In this document: piece by piece, positions 5,828 to 6,587 of the stretch
How the letters are laid out: the number at the start of each line of letters is the position of its first letter
How positions within the stretch are numbered: position 1 is the first letter of the stretch
Source: Actinomycetota bacterium
GTDB taxonomy: Bacteria; Actinomycetota; Acidimicrobiia; IMCC26256; PALSA-610
NCBI GenBank assembly: GCA_030839105.1
Contig: JAUZEI010000530.1
Span: forward strand, 1-6,587
Reading direction: 5' to 3'
Length of the DNA: 6,587 nt
The notes under the pieces: generated by a model
Databases searched by the model: none
What the model was told of the DNA's origin: nothing
Seen by the model: the letters and a program-made list of their open reading frames with translations, nothing else
Translations under genes and position numbers: made by a program

Positions 5828-6587
5828 ATGATCCTCGACGAATTCCGGCTCGACGGTCGCGTCGCGATCGTGACGGGTGCCGGCAAGGGCATCGGCGCCG
5901 GTTGTGCACGCGCACTGGCCGAAGCCGGCGCGGACGTGGTCTGCGCGGCGCGCACCCAGTCCGACATCGACGCGGTAGCCGGCGAGGTGCAGAAACTCGG
6001 ACGGCGCGCCCTTGCAGTCGCGACGGACGTCACGGTCACGGAGCAACTCGAAATACTCGTCGACCGCACCGTCTCCGAGTTCGGGCGCGTCGACATCCTG
6101 GTGAACAACGCGGGTGGCTCGCTCCCCCGGCCGTTCATGGCGACGAGCGAGCGCTCCTTCGAGATGGCGCTCCGGTTCAACGTGACGTCGGCGTTCCTGT
6201 TGAGCAAGCTCGTGGTTCCCCGCATGGTCGAAGCGGGCGCGGGTGCGATCGTCAACATCTCGTCCCGCTCGGCGAGCATGGTCCAGCCGTGCTTCACCGC
6301 ATACGCCACCGCCAAAGCCGCGTTGTCGATGATGACGCGCGCGATGGCCCCCGAGCTCGCGCCGAAGATCCGCGTCAACGCGATCGAGGTCGGTGGTATC
6401 GAGACCGATGCACTCGCGCACGTGCTCTCCGACGCGTCGGTGCGCGCTCAGCTCGAGGGCAACACGCCGATGCAGCGAGTCGGACTCCCCTCCGACATCG
6501 CGGCCGCGGTCGTCTACCTCACGTCACCCGCGTCGTCGTTCGTCACCGGCAAGATCTTCGAGATCGACGGCGGCGTCGAGGCCCCCG
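5828..6587 (+). CDS. Short-chain dehydrogenase/reductase (classical SDR; last residues missing)
   Basis: An NAD(P)-dependent oxidoreductase of the FabG-like classical SDR family, open from ATG at 5828 to the right edge (253 complete codons); only a short C-terminal end is missing. The cofactor motif TGAGKGIG is at 16-23, NNAG at 93-96, and the catalytic tetrad is N118, S146, Y159 and K163 (YATAK). R42 after the second strand (AART) hints at NADP(H). The C-terminal part has the usual ITGK-like segment (VTGKIFEIDGG), so the fold is nearly complete. Such enzymes act on hydroxyl/keto groups of fatty acyl, steroid, sugar or xenobiotic substrates; sequence alone does not say which. The start fits the normal N-terminus (FRLDGRVAIVTG). 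No Shine-Dalgarno is seen; the gene lies 27 nt after the peroxidase stop and could be read from the same transcript. Confidence 0.93.
   Translation, partial: MILDEFRLDGRVAIVTGAGKGIGAGCARALAEAGADVVCAARTQSDIDAVAGEVQKLGRRALAVATDVTVTEQLEILVDRTVSEFGRVDILVNNAGGSLPRPFMATSERSFEMALRFNVTSAFLLSKLVVPRMVEAGAGAIVNISSRSASMVQPCFTAYATAKAALSMMTRAMAPELAPKIRVNAIEVGGIETDALAHVLSDASVRAQLEGNTPMQRVGLPSDIAAAVVYLTSPASSFVTGKIFEIDGGVEAP

Noticed and set aside
5171..6421. Long open frame on the minus strand (416 codons) across the peroxidase and SDR genes
   Set aside because: It mirrors the codon pattern of the real plus-strand genes, has no recognisable domain, and crosses an intergenic region with a plausible promoter and terminator. 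It is a shadow frame.

Overview
The window is high-G+C DNA with strong G/C preference at third codon positions, frequent GTG starts, starts that look leaderless, and an oxidoreductase-rich gene set. This points to an actinobacterium. Many proteins read like those of uncultured Acidimicrobiia, but that placement is inference from general resemblance only. There are seven protein-coding genes, two of them cut by the window edges. I see no rRNA, tRNA, CRISPR array or insertion sequence.

Left part (1-3072). A secreted protein with two copies of an alpha-helical repeat runs leftward off the edge (1-678, minus). A 174-nt intergenic region separates it from a rightward two-component operon: an OmpR/PhoB-type response regulator (853-1548) closely resembling Mycobacterium tuberculosis PhoP/TrcR, and its membrane histidine kinase (1555-3072), 6 nt apart. 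Just upstream of the regulator are three tandem heptamers on an 11-bp period (803-831). They closely match the known M. tuberculosis PhoP binding pattern and suggest autoregulation.

Middle part (3082-5213). A zinc-free NADP-dependent alkenal/prostaglandin-reductase-type oxidoreductase (minus) converges on the kinase gene with only 9 nt between stops. It diverges from an APH/ecdysteroid-kinase-like phosphotransferase (plus). The 38-bp divergent gap has a TANNNT -10-like hexamer 7-8 nt before each GTG start and no usable Shine-Dalgarno, as expected for leaderless transcripts. A GC-rich hairpin follows the phosphotransferase.

Right part (5312-6587). A glutathione-peroxidase-family thiol peroxidase with a strong ribosome binding site is followed after 27 nt by a classical short-chain dehydrogenase/reductase, which loses only its last residues at the edge.

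Overall this is mostly ordinary chromosomal content: envelope sensing plus redox and detoxification enzymes. I found no convincing new multi-gene system. The best leads are the PhoP-box-like array, the secreted repeat protein divergent from the two-component pair, and the compact divergent leaderless promoter pair.
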